A stretch of DNA of 64,000 nt from Lepus europaeus (taxonomy: Eukaryota; Chordata; Mammalia; Lagomorpha; Leporidae), in assembly GCF_033115175.1 (NCBI RefSeq), contig NC_084836.1, positions 69,859,297-69,923,296 of the forward strand, written 5' to 3'. The position numbers and the translations under genes are program-made. Below are positions 23,885 through 35,359 of the stretch, one piece after another (the first letter of the stretch is position 1; the number at the start of each line of letters is the position of its first letter). A model generated the notes under the pieces. That model did no database searches and was not told where the DNA came from. It saw only the letters and a program-made list of their open reading frames with translations.

Positions 23885-24268
23885 TGTAGATGATGCTGTC
23901 TAAGCGTCTCAGGCCAGCAAACCACCCTGGAATTAGAGGCAGGGCTGCAGTTCCTGCTCTCCACAAAAACAGGCTGGGAGGTTGGGCACACTGGCAGGAG
24001 GCTAATGGATGTTAGTTGGTACCTGGGGTGTTTTCAGGAATATGTTAACTTGCACAAACATTTGAATGGGCCTGTCTTAGAAGATTGACACCACAGTTCT
24101 GGTCTCTATCATGAACCACCAGGCCGAATTCCTTTTCCTGTTTGTTAAGTTGATGTATAACCTTACCTGTTGGCTCGTAAAATTGTTGTTACCCTCTGAA
24201 TAAAAAGTGTTGGCGCGCTCTTAGAATGAACGCTCCCATGTCCTGTCTCCTTATTTGAAATCCTGACA
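23885..24268 (+). repeat. 3' LTR of the class II ERV
   Basis: Begins TGTAGATG right after the polypurine tract and ends CCTGACA at the junction with DDX18 copy A. AATAAA at about 24200 marks the polyadenylation signal. About 384 bp. Confidence 0.75.
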
Positions 24269-25255
24269 CCCAACACCCAAGATGAGCCTCATCAGTAACC
24301 AGACACTGCAGGCTTTTAGACATAAACACTGGAGCCATCCTCACAGGACTACATTGATGTTGATCCCATTGGCCAGTATTTGATTCAGCAGATCTGTTAC
24401 TGCCACCCATTGTCAAGGTGTGTGTGTGTGGGGGGGGGGTGAGTCACTAGCTCCATAAGAATATGAAATGTTTGCATGGCCAGTTCTCTAGAAGGTGACA
24501 GAATAAGGACTCCTGTTCCATTCTTGCCATGAACTTTAACTTAGTAAGTTCAACTGCAGGGAGGAGAAACACTAGGTTTTTGCCACTGCCTGGTTTTGCA
24601 GCGGCCAGATCTCTGGCTTCCAGAAGTCACCTGACATCTTTATATTGATTTTTGGTCATGATTATAAAGCCCATTTCTTGTATTGCCTCAGTGTTTCACT
24701 GACAAGATGAGTTAGAGAAGTAAAGGAAGTATCCTCAATAGCTGACAGTCCCAGGGGCAGGGTAGGACCTACCTTGTTGCCCTCCTCATTGTCTGGTGTC
24801 TCCACACTGTTTTTGCTCTCTGTGGGAACCTCTGTGCCCTCTTCAATTCTTGCTTTTCTTCTATCAGGCCCAGCATAACTGACCACTCTTCTCTCTGATT
24901 CAGGATCGGGAGACCCTGTTGCTGCTTTTCCATTGGTTAATATGGCAGATTTCAGAGGGGCGTAGCTTTTTTTAACTTCTACTTTTTCTACTTTTTCTTG
25001 AGACATGGCTCCATTTTGGGATCCTCACAAGCCCACATTCACAAATTATTGTAGGGAGTTCTTAAGTTCTCCACCTGCTTCTTCAATCTCATCTCCAGGT
25101 TGAGTTTCCAACAGGCTCACATCGGAGGCCTCCTGGAGCTTAGGTTTCACTGCCACTTCTCGATCTTCATGTGCAGGAGTTTCATCAGCAGGTGAGACAT
25201 GTTGTCGGAGATGCACCTCTATTTCAAATGTGCCTGTGTACAAACAATTAGCTTA
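24269..25255 (-). pseudogene. DDX18: DDX18 retrocopy A, 5' half
   Basis: On the minus strand this is the N-terminal half of DDX18: 25046-25243 and 24662-25006 hold the acidic/lysine-rich N-terminus (SQEKVEKVEVKK, AILTNGKAATGS, PDNEEG, LPLGLSAIEDTSFTSL). 24189-24660 continues into the DEAD-box core (MGGSNRSAESN, SKSLQCLVTDEA). The DEAD motif itself and the Walker A region are mutated and frames shift repeatedly. The original sequence at 24420-24440 has become a GT/G-rich tract that copy B also carries. Confidence 0.85.
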
Positions 25256-25532
25256 TAGACAAACACATCATCTTAAAATAGTGATATGTTAAGACACAGA
25301 GCAGGTACATGACACAATTATAAAAAGTGTCACCTTTAATTCAGTAGGCAGGTCAGCCTGTTGCATCACCACACTGGCCCCACCACCATCAATTCTACTC
25401 AATAAATCAAACAAATTTCACTCTACTGATTGTACTGCATTTTCATCATACACTCGTGTTATTTGGATCCTTTCATGGACTTTCTATTATTTTCTTGATC
25501 AGTATATTGATGAGCCCCTTCATTTCTGTGGT

Positions 25533-25853
25533 TTTTTTTTTTTAATTATTTATTTATTTGAAAGAGTTACACAGAGAGAGAGAGAGAGAGAGAGAGATCT
25601 TCCATCTGCTGGTTCACTCCCCAAATGGACGCAAAGGCCCGTGCTGTGCTGATCTGAAGCCAGGAGGCAGGAGCTTCCTCCAGGTATCCCACATGGGTGC
25701 AGGGGCCCAAACACTTGGGCCATCCTCTGTGCTTTCCCAGGCCACAGTAGAGAGCTGGATTGGAAGTGGAGCAGCCGGGTCTCAAACCAGTGCCCATTGG
25801 GATGCCGGCTCTTCAGGCCATGGCATTAACACTGCACCACATCACCAGCCCCC
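25533..25853 (-). mobile_element. C-SINE
   Basis: T-run, (GA)n at about 25578-25598, head ends caccagccccc. Confidence 0.9.
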
Positions 25854-25889
25854 ATTTCTGTGTATTGATTGTAGTTTTATTCTTTAAGG

Positions 25890-26150
25890 AATACCTACTT
25901 TAATTGTGGGGAGGGGAGAGAAAGCCTCCCACATACTGATTCTCTCTCCAAATTCCCACAATGTCAGAGACTGGGCCTGGCTGAAGTCAGGAGCACAGAA
26001 CTCAATTCATGTGGATGGCAGGGACTCAACTACTTGGGCCATCATTTACAGTCCCCCAGGTGCACATTATAACAGGTTGAATTGCGAGAAAGACCAAGAC
26101 GCAAACCCAGTCCCCGCAACATGAAATGTGAGTGTTCCAAGTGGTGGCTG
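25890..26150 (-). mobile_element. C-SINE, old
   Basis: Diverged antisense body (aattcccacaatgtcagag). Confidence 0.6.
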
Positions 26151-26582
26151 TATTTTTATGGTGCTGAGTCTCTGAGATAGTTATTATCGCTGTTTCCCCA
26201 CAGTTGCCAGTGAGATGCGAGCAGAACTGGTATGTGTCGTTTCCATGCTGAGCTTGTCGTTGGTGTGAGACCCTCTAGAACGTCCTTTGCTTCTGGTACG
26301 ATGGCCTGTGATATCTTTCTGCTTAGCCTTGTCCCTGTGAGAGAATACAGCGAAGCTCCCTCCCCGCAAGGCAATGATGGATTAGTTGTATAATCACTAA
26401 GTAAACATTTAGGATTTGGGTGTCATTTGTTGAAACAGTAAAGCTGAACTCAACTAATATGGTCTTCCTATCCGAGAATGCAGTAATCTGTCTTTTTCTT
26501 CAGCCTTTGTGTCAGGGTGGGGGTTCAGGAGCATTTTAAAGTTTTCATCTAGCCCCTTGCATATTCTTTCATGAGTATCTCC
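26151..26582. other. Unassigned intronic sequence
   Basis: No supported coding or repeat feature. Confidence 0.35.
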
Positions 26583-26600
26583 TGGTATTTTAACATTTTT

Positions 26601-26633
26601 ATCACTTCTCGGCCTTTTGGCTAAGATCAAATG
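26601..26633 (+). pseudogene. RNU2: Truncated U2 snRNA retrocopy
   Basis: 33 nt matching the 5' end of U2 snRNA (atcacttctcggccttttgg continuing to about U2 position 33) with two G-to-A changes. It is flanked by a perfect 18-nt target duplication, tggtattttaacattttt, at 26583-26600 and 26634-26651. There is no A-tail and the 3' part of U2 is absent. Confidence 0.9.
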
Positions 26634-26892
26634 TGGTATTTTAACATTTTTTGCTGGTAATATTTGAACCACTAATTTAAATGTTTGAATTATGCATGCA
26701 GCCAACTTACTCTATTCAAATGTGAAAGTTTTCCAGTTTATTTTCTTGAGTTTTTGAGATATATTATCTCTGCTACAAATAATATTTTTTACATCTAGAT
26801 TTTCCAATTTTTAAACATCGAATCTGTGTCTCTTGCCTATGAATTGGTTAGTACCTCTAGAACTTTGTTCATAGTAGTGGTGACATGGAAGC

Positions 26893-27205
26893 AAACATCC
26901 AGTGCAGCAGTTGAGATGTCTCTTGGGATACCCAAGTCCATACCAGAGTGTCTGGGTCGAGTCCCTGTTTGTTCCTGATTCCAGCTTCCTGCTAATGGGC
27001 ACCCTGGGAAACAGTAGGTGATGACCCAAGAGTTGGGGTACCAGCTGCTGACATGGGAGACCTGGATTGAGTCCCCACCTCCTGGCTTTGGCCCAGCTCA
27101 GGCCCAGCTGTTGTAGGCAACTGGAGAGTGAATCAGTGGATGTGTGATCTCGCTCTGTCTCTCTCTTTCTCTGTGTCTGTCTCTCTCTTTCAAATAATTA
27201 AACGG
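26893..27205 (+). mobile_element. C-SINE, old
   Basis: Diverged sense copy ending ttcaaataattaaacgg. Confidence 0.7.
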
Positions 27206-27914
27206 ATGACATATTTACTTCAAAGTGTGGTACAGAATTTAAAAATGTGTGTACAAGTTTTAGCACAATGTCTGACTCTTACTAGTTCCCCCACAAATGT
27301 AAATTATTGTACATGTAAAATACAAAGAAAAGATTTCTTAGGAGATGGGTCAAATTGTTAATATAAATGGCACTGGCTAGAGAGTGGGAACACAAGGTAA
27401 GGAGATGAATAGCCTTGTTTCTAGATGAGGATTTGTAAACAATGAGATACCTCCTGTGGTTACTAGTGACTATTTTATTTTAAAGATTTAAAAGCAAGAT
27501 TTATTAGAGTCAAAGACCTCCAGCCAGAGTGGCATAGAGGGGGCTGCAAGAGAAGCAAAACCCAAAGGACCCCGTGGCACTGGGGCTTCTAAGTACAAAG
27601 TCAAAGGGAAAGAAACTTGATGACCAGATTGGCATTCAGTCACCTGGGGACAAAAGACCTGATTTACAAGCCTTTAACTTGTCAGGCTCGCTGGTGAGAA
27701 AACAAAAAACCATCCCGAGGGGGGATACCTAATTTATTGGAGCATTCACTCCTTGTAAATTCTATCCATTGTTATTACCAGACACAATCCTATCCGTGTG
27801 ATCATTTTGGCACTTAAGATGGTACTTTTACCCCCAAGGAAAGGGGATTTGTGGTCCCTTGGCAAGTTTTTAAACTGTACCCTTAGAAGTAAGTCCATAG
27901 GAATGTATTCAAAA
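27206..27914. other. Unassigned; possible old LTR around 27490-27760
   Basis: Around 27500 there is tttattagagtcaaagacct and a GC-rich block that could be an antisense LTR end, but no paired boundary is visible. Confidence 0.3.
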
Positions 27915-28425
27915 CTAAACAACTTTATATTTATAAACTTCATACACTTCATAATTTAGGAACATAGTGATTCTTTCCACCGTGCCCACCTCCCACCCAC
28001 ACTCCCACTCCTCTTTCTCCTCCCTCTCTTATTCCCCTTATTATTTTTTTGCTAAAATCTATTTCAGTTAACTTCATATTTGTATATATGTATAGGATTA
28101 ATTCCATGTTAAATAAAAAGTTCAACAAATAATATTAAAAAAAACCTGTTCCTCAACAGTCAAGACAGGGCTGTTCAAGTCATTGCTTCTCAAAGTGTCA
28201 ATGTCACTTCTACAGATGCCTTTCAGGTGCTCTATTAGTTATCACAGGTCAGGGAGAACACATGCTATTTGTCCCATTGGGACTGGCTTATCTCACTAAG
28301 CATGATGTTTTCCAGGTTCAATCATTTTGTTGTAAATGACTAGATTTCATTGTTATTTTGACTGCTGTGTAGTATTTCATAGTGTACATAGCCCATAATT
28401 TCTTTATTTTTTATAGTGACCCATA
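27915..28425 (-). mobile_element. LINE-1 3' end (antisense)
   Basis: Reverse of the rabbit L1 terminal pattern: catacacttcataatttagg, then a C-rich block (reverse of the G-rich L1 end) and the 3'UTR. Confidence 0.75.
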
Positions 28426-28580
28426 AGTCTCTAGGCTTTATCATTGAAACTTTTTTTTCTAATCTGATTGAAGTATTTCAACAAACCTATCTTTGGAGCT
28501 CACAAATGTTTTCCTCTGCTTGATCTTGTTAGCTGTTGAACCTCTCAACTGTATTATTTTTTCCCAAAGAAACCATTTAT

Positions 28581-28895
28581 GGCCGGCGCCATGGCTTAAC
28601 AGGCTAATCCTCCACCTTGCAGTGCCGGCACACCAGGTTCTAGTCCCGGTTGGGGCGCTGGATTCTATCCCGGTTGCCCCTCTTCCAGGCCAGCTCTCTG
28701 CTATGGCCCGGGAAGGCAGTGGAGGATGGCCCAAGTCCTTGGGCCCTGCACCCGCATGGGAGACCAGGAGAAGCACCTGGCTCCCGGCTTTGGATCAGCG
28801 TGGTGCACCGGCCGCAGCGGCGATTGGAGGGTGAACCAATGGCAAAAAGGAAGACCTTTCTCTCTGTCTCTCTCTCTCACTATCCACTCTGCCTG
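28581..28895 (+). mobile_element. C-SINE, young CSINE2-like
   Basis: Starts ggccggcgccatggcttaac and runs to ctatccactctgcctgt with no A-tail before L1 sequence resumes. Confidence 0.9.
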
Positions 28896-28896
28896 T

Positions 28897-31800
28897 CTGT
28901 TCAAGTCATTGTTGCTCAAAGTGCCAATTTCACTACTACAGATTTCCTTTTAGGTGCTCAGTTAGTTATCACAGATCAGGGAGAACATATGGTATTTGTC
29001 CCTTTGGGAGAGGCTTATTTCACTAAGTATGATGTTTCCCAGATTCATCCATTTTGTTGCAAATGAGTGGATTTCATTTTTTTAATCTCTGTGTAGTTTT
29101 GATATGTGTTGTCATCTTCATTTATTTCCAGAAATTTTTTTTATTTCTCTTTTGATTTCTTCTATGACCCACTATTCATTCAGGAGCATGTTATTCAGTC
29201 TCCATGTGTTTGCATATGTTCTAGAGATTCTTGAGTTGCTAATTTCAAGCTTCATTTCATTGTGGTCTGAGAAGGTGCATGGTATCATTTTGACTTTTTT
29301 GAATTTGCTGAGACTTGCTTTATAGCCAGCATGTGGTCAATCCTAGAGAAGTTCCATGCATTGGTGAGAAGAATTTGTATTCTGCAACTATAGGATGTAA
29401 ATTTCTGTAGATATCTGTTAGGACCATTTGGTCTATGGTGTTGATTAACTCTATAGTTTCCCTGTTGATTTTCTGTCTGGTTGATGTGTACATTGCTGAA
29501 ATTGGGGTATTGAAGTCCCCCATTACTATTGTACTTGAGTCTATGTCTCCCTTTAGATCCGGTAACATTTTTTGAATAACCACGTGTTCTGTACTTAGGT
29601 GCATATACATTTATAATAGTTACATCTTCTTGTTGAATTGATCCCTTAATCATTACATAGTGCCCTTCTTTGTCTCTTTTAACAGTTTTTGTTAAAGTCT
29701 ATTTGTCTGATATTAGAATGGCTACACCAGTTCTTTTTTGGTTTCTGTTAGCATGAAATATATTTTTCCATCTTTTCACTTTCAGTCTGCTTGGTGAGAT
29801 GTGTTTCTTGTAGGCAGCATATAGATGGGCTTTGGTTTTGAATCCATTCAGTCAGTCTGTGTCTTTTAACTGGAGAATTGAGGCTATTTACATTCAAGGT
29901 GACTACTGAAAAGTAACGACTTTGTCCTGCCTTTTGTCCATAAATATTCTTACTGTTTACTTCAGATTTCCTTTGTACTTTTATGGGGAGATTTTCTGCC
30001 TTTACCTTCTTTTGTAATGATGACCATGTTTCTGTGTTTTTTGTGTGAAGCCCACACCCTTAAGCATCTTTTGCAAGGCTGGACGAGTGGTAACAAATTC
30101 TTTGAATTCCTGTTTTTATCGAAGGTCTTTTTTTCACCTTCATTCATAAATGAGATCCTTTCAGGGTACAGTATTCTGGGTTGACAGTTTTTTCCTCTTA
30201 AGACTTGGAATATATCTCAGCATTCTTTCCTAGCGTAGGTTTTCTGATGAGAAGTTTGCTGTGAGTCTAATTGGAGATACTCTGAAAGAAATCTAGCATT
30301 TCTCTCATGCACATTTTAGAATATTTTCTCTGTGTTTTACTCTGAGAAGTTTGACTACAATGAATCGTGGTGAAGATCTTTTCTGATCATGTCTATTAGG
30401 AGTTCTTTGTGCCTCCTTTACTTGGTTGTCCCTTTCTTTATCCAAGTTAGGGAAGTTTCCTGTTATTATTTCACTAAAAAGGCCTTCTTAATCCTTTATG
30501 TCTTTCCATGCCTTTAGTAACTTCTAGAACCCATATTTTGGGTCATTTTATAGTATCCTGTAGATTCCCAACAGTGTTTTTAGTTTTTTAATTTCTTCTT
30601 CTTGTTTTTTGTCTGATTATATAATTTCCTGTGCTTTGTCTTCCAAGTCAAATATTCTTTCTTCTGCTTCACCAACTCTGTTGTTAAGGCTGTCCACTGC
30701 ATTTTTTATTTGTTCTATTGAATTCTTCATTTCCAAGATTTCATTTTGCTTTAAGATCTCAATTTCATGTGAAATATTTTCTTTCATGTCATGTACGAAT
30801 TTCATTAGTTCATGCATTTGCTTCTGATTATTTCTTTTTTTTAATTTATTTTATTTTTTTGACAGGCAGAGTGGATAGTGAGAGAGAGACAGAGAGAAAG
30901 GTCTTCGTTTTTGCCGTTGGTTCACCCTCTAATGGCCGCTGCAGCTGGCGCATTGTGCTGATCCGAAGCCAGGAGCCAGGTGCTTCTCCTGGTCTCCCAT
31001 GCGGGTGCAGGGCCCAAGCACTTGGGCCATCCTCCACTGCCCTCCCGGGCCATAGCAGAGAGCTGGCCTGGAAGAGGGGCAACCGGGATAGAATCTGGTG
31101 CCCCAACCGGGACTAGAACCTGGTGTGCTGGCGCCGCAAGGCAGAGGATTAGCCTGTTAAGCCACGGCGCCGGCTTGCTTCTGATTATTTCTAAGTAGTC
31201 CTATGATCAATTTTTTGAATTCCATTTCTTGCATTTCTGCAACCTCTCCATCTTCACAATCTAATATTGAAGGGTTGTTTTATTTTGGGAGCATCATGTT
31301 GTGTTCTTGTTTCTTGAGTTGGTGTGTTTATTATTCAGCTTTTGTGGAGATACTCATTGGTTTCTTCTATTTTTTTCACTGTGATGGCTTTTATCTTTGG
31401 ACTATGTCTGTGTGGATTAGTTGAGTGTCTGCTTTCAGCAAATACCTAGAGGCGTGTGGTAGGTGTGACCAGGGAGCTCTCTTCAGAGTCACCCAGGTTG
31501 AGCATGATAAATCTCCTCTTTTTTTTTTTTTTTAGCAGAGGGGAGGTTTGGTCTTCTCTGTTGGCATAAACTCAGCTCACTTCCTCTATTCAAAGGACAC
31601 CAGTGCCTGGGCACTAGCCCCAGTGGGTATAATATTCATCCATGCTTCCACAAGGACCACACATAGGATCTTAGTAGTCCTCAATGTAAGCAGACTCCCC
31701 AGCAATGTCCCTTATCAGGGAACCATGGAGTCCTGAGTGTGTGGAGCCTCCCACAGTGACTGCCCAAAGTCCCAGCCACATCCTGAGCCCTCCCACACAG

Positions 31801-32395
31801 CCTCTGTGTTTTCATAGTCCTGCAACCTCATTGTATTTACAGTCCTGACACACAAGCTTCCCACAGTCATGAGCACCCAGCACCCTGATAGTTCTCCCCG
31901 CCAGACAAAGGAGTGTCCACTCATCTGGTTGCTGGGCATGGACACAATCTGGTGCAGTTGTTTGGTATGTCCAAAATGGCACCCAGTCTCTATCAGCTTG
32001 TTACAGGATTCTGTTACAGGTGATCAGGGAGAGAGAAATGTGCCCCCCGTTTTTTTTTTCCCTCCTTTAGTTTGTCAGGTACACTGTCCCCCACAGGGCT
32101 CCAAGCCAGATTCCCTCCAGGCTTTTCCTGCAGTTTTATCACCAATGGCTTGGGCTGGTGCAGTCTGGTCTCACCTCACTCCCCAAAGCTGGTGCAGAAT
32201 CTCTCAGCTGCTTGGGTGCTGAGTTGTGGGTGTCCACACCTTCCACGTACATCTGCTGTGTCCCTCTAATCTGTTTGTTTCCTCTGCCGTTTTCTCTCTA
32301 ACTCTTCCCTGAGACTGTACTCTCCACTTTTTAAAAACTATCTTCTCCTAGACTAGAGCAGTAAGCTCCCTCCCTACTCCGCCATCTTAATCCCC
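28897..32395 (-). mobile_element. LINE-1, antisense, 5' end present, internally deleted
   Basis: Read on the minus strand. The 5' end is at about 32395 (gattaagatggcggagtagg), then a 5'UTR down to about 31200. The ORF1 coiled coil is at 30617-30817 (NSIEQIKNAVDSLNNRVGEA). ORF1 remnants follow at 30150-30600. ORF2 endonuclease pieces lie at 29285-29653 (VMGDFNTPIS, ETIELINTIDQM, DIYRNLHP). Near 29100 it jumps to 3'UTR sequence, so most of ORF2 is deleted. Frames are broken by stops. A CSINE2 interrupts it at 30837-31174. Confidence 0.8.
30837..31174 (-). mobile_element. C-SINE, young CSINE2-like, inside L1
   Basis: Flanked by ttgcttctgattatttct on both sides (about 30819 and 31175), the target duplication. 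Confidence 0.95.
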
Positions 32396-32396
32396 A

Positions 32397-34000
32397 GTCT
32401 CTAACTCATCTTGTCAGTGAAAGCACTCTGAATGCAATAACATAAATGGGCTTTACAAACATGACTGAAATTCAACACAAATGTGTCAGGCAACTTCTGG
32501 AAAGCAGAGATCTAGCAGCTGGAAAAACAGGCAGTGGCAATAACCTGGTGTTTCTCCTCCCTGCTGTTGAATTTATTGTTAAGTTGAAGTTCATGCCCAG
32601 TAATGGAACAAGAGTCCTTATTCTGTCACCTACTATAGAACTGACCATACAAACATTTGGTATGCTTAAGTAGCCAGTGACTCACCCCCCCACACACACA
32701 CCCCTTGACAATGTGTGCCAGTAACAGATCTGCTGAAGTGTAAAAGCGTGACAATGGGATCAACATCATTGTAGTCATGTGGGGCTGGCTCCTGGACAAC
32801 ATGCAAAATACTCCAGTGTTTATGTATAAAAGTCTGTAGTGTCTGGTTATTGATGAAGCTGATCTGGAGTGTTGGTTTGAAGAGGAATGGAAAGAAATTA
32901 TTAGACTTTTCCCAACATGCAGACAAACCATGCTCTTTTCCACCACACAAGCTCAAAAAGTTGAAGATCTGAAAAGGATTTCTCTGAAAACGGAGCTGTA
33001 TGTTGATATTAATGATGATAAAGACAATACAACAGTGGATGGTCTTGAGTAAGAATATGTTGTTTGCCCTTCAGAAAAGGCGTTTCTCCAGCTCTTTACA
33101 TTCCCTGAAAAGAATGCAAAGGGAAGCTGGTGACCCTTTCATCCTGTTGTATGAAACACAACTTTGAGCTGCTGACCTACGTTCACTTGTGTGCCTTGGC
33201 CATTAATAGAACCCAGAAGCAAAAGCAGCAAACGACCGCCTTCTTCCAGCTGTGCAGTGCAGACTCGGGATGCTGCTGCGCACATCTGGGGCAGCGAGAG
33301 GGCCGGCTCGTCCTGAAGTCGACGAGACTGCTCAGTGTGACCCTCAGGTGCCCTAAGGAATATACACGCTGTGTAGAACAGCCGGGGCCTACACAGGCGA
33401 GGGCACACCTTGCCTCTTTTTACCCAGAAGATTTGTGTGTCTTTCAATCCTTGATACAGTCTAAGGTTCCATTAAGTAATTTGACTTTTCCTGGTCTACA
33501 ATTTCTGATATTTGATTGAAAAGAAGTATGTTCTTCATACACCTGTCCAGGAAGCATACAAGTCATACACATAGACTTCTGAGTCCCATTCCCTGAAACA
33601 GATCTTCAATATTAATAACTTAAATTTGCCTCAGGTTGCAGTGTGTTTTGGTTTCATTGTGCCTCCTTTTTATCAAAATGTGAACAGCAATGAAGGCAAG
33701 CATAAAAAGAGGAGGTAGCAGTAGACTGAGCTACCGCAAAACCTGGAAAGTTGAGAAGACCATAATTTTCAAAAACATTAGCAAGAAACGATCTGGTCAC
33801 AGGTAGTTCTCTGAATGAAGACAACCTTTCCTTTTATCATGTCCTGAAGTGAAAATTTTTTCCTTATTCTAACAAAGGAATTTTTGCAGACTTTTAATTT
33901 GGACTGACCAAATGAGAGCATGCATTGGCTCATGTTGTCAATAAGGGACACTATAATATCTCAAGTCTGTTTTATTTTTGAGACTTGGGGTATATGAAAT
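32397..34000 (+). pseudogene. DDX18: DDX18 retrocopy B
   Basis: Begins abruptly beside the L1 5' end, within the linker before the helicase core, so the N-terminus is missing. Readable pieces: MGFTNMTEIQHKCVRQLLES, AAGKTGSGNNLVFLLPAVE (degraded Walker A), GTRVLILSPTIELTIQTFG, then frameshifts. 33130-33460 repeats the scrambled frame of copy A, and a C-terminal and 3'UTR part runs to about 34000. Intronless and non-coding. Copy B shares with copy A the odd CACCCCCC(AC)n replacement at about 32684-32705 and an identical 360-bp tract (33071-33430), so the two are related beyond common origin from DDX18 mRNA. Confidence 0.88.
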
Positions 34001-34055
34001 AGAAGAAAGAAAAATATTCTTTACTAAGGAACTAATTGTTTTAGAATATATGCTT

Positions 34056-34377
34056 GGGTCCAGTGCTGTGATGTAGTGGGTAAAGCTGCCACCTGCAGTG
34101 CCAGCATCCCATAAGGGCACCAGTTCGTGTCCCGGCTGTTCCTCTTCCAACAAGCTCTCTTCTATGGCCTGGGAAACCAATAGAAGATGTCCCAAGTACT
34201 TGGGCCCCTGTGCCAGTGTGGGAGATCAAGAAGAAGCTCCTGGCTCCTGGCTCCTGGCTTCAGATCAGCTCAGCTCTGGCCGTTGAGGTCATTTGGGGAG
34301 TGATCCAGTAGGATGGAAGACCTCTCTCTCTCTCTCTCTCTCTCTGTAATTCTTCCACATAAATAAAATAAATCTTT
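34056..34377 (+). mobile_element. C-SINE A of a nested trio
   Basis: Target duplication agaatatatgctt at 34043-34055 and again at about 34729. Its A-tail received SINE B. Confidence 0.9.
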
Positions 34378-34709
34378 TCCTTTTTTTTTTTTTTTGACAG
34401 GCAGAATTAGCCACTGAGAGAGACAGAGAGAAAGGTCTTCCTTTTTCCATTGGTTCACCCCCCAAATGGCCGCCACGGCCAGCACGCTGCACTGATCTGA
34501 AGCCAGGAGCCAGGTGCTTCTCCTGGTCTCCCATGCGGGTGCAGGGCCCAAGCACTTGGGCCATCCTCCACTGCACTCCCGGGCCACAACAGAGAGCTGG
34601 ACTAGAAGAGGGGCAACCGGGACAGAATCCGGCGCCCCAACCGGGACTAGGACCCGGGGTGCTGGCGCTGCAGGTGGAAGATTAGCCTAGTGAGCCGTGG
34701 CACTGGCCT
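34378..34709 (-). mobile_element. C-SINE B, CSINE2-like, inserted in the tail of SINE A
   Basis: aaataaatctttt occurs on both sides (about 34365 and 34710), the duplication made from the tail of SINE A. Confidence 0.9.
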
Positions 34710-34741
34710 AAAATAAATCTTTTTAAAAAAGAATATATGCT

Positions 34742-35062
34742 GGCCTGCGCCGTGGCTTAACAGGCTAATCCTCCGCCTTGCGGCGCCAGCACACCAGGTT
34801 CTAGTCCCGGTTGGGGCTCCGGATTCTATCCCGGTTGCCCCTCTTCCAGGCCAGTTCTCTGCTATGGCCCAGGAAGGCAGTGGAGGATGGCCCAAGTCCT
34901 TGGGCCCTGCACCCGCATGGGAGACCAGGAGAAGCCCCTGGCTCCTGGCTTCAGATCAGAGAGATGCGCCGGCCGCAGCGGCGATTGGAGGGTGAACCAA
35001 CGGCAAAAAGGAAGACCTTTCTCTCTCTCTCTCTTTCTCACTAACCACTCTGCCTGCCTGTC

Positions 35063-35075
<13 letters not shown>
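34742..35075 (+). mobile_element. C-SINE C, CSINE2-like
   Basis: Inserted in the right-hand target duplication of SINE A; followed by A-run, (TA)n to 35098 and another atatatgctt. Confidence 0.9.
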
Positions 35076-35094
<19 letters not shown>

Positions 35095-35098
35095 TATG

Positions 35099-35359
35099 CT
35101 TGAGAAGCAATAACTTCTGGAAGCACAGAAGAAAATACATATTTGGTATGTGTGCTCCATGATCCTAAAAAGGTAGTTTTAATATGGATTTCTAGATGAA
35201 GTTATGAAAATACAGCTTGGTTAACAATTTCAGAAACTTCTGGCTTTTCATTCACCTCTGTGTAAAAGTGGGCATAGCTAATGCTTGTCACTACAATGTG
35301 AAGACATTACATGATGAGGCAGTAGGAGAGATGAGGGGAGAATAAGACTCATACATTTA
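35099..35359. other. Unassigned intronic sequence
   Basis: Nothing recognised. Confidence 0.35.

Larger units (their letters stand above)
21295..24268 (+). mobile_element. Class II (betaretrovirus-like) ERV remnant: integrase end, env, 3' LTR
   Basis: A 5'-truncated provirus inserted on the + strand into DDX18 copy A. 21399-21581 translates as the C-terminal catalytic part of a betaretroviral integrase (motif GIPYNSTGQAI), but the frame around it is interrupted. 21817-22032 resembles the integrase tail or 5' env. A CSINE2 at 22265-22627 splits the element. 22640-23850 is degraded env: 23486-23848 has a heptad-like stretch followed by a hydrophobic segment and short tail, as in a TM subunit. 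A purine-rich tract (aaataaagaaagaggga) precedes the LTR. gag, most of pol and the 5' LTR are missing. It is non-functional. Confidence 0.75.

Noticed and set aside
32446-33519. Functional DEAD-box helicase
   Set aside because: Intronless, truncated, frameshifted, with Walker A and DEAD motifs damaged.
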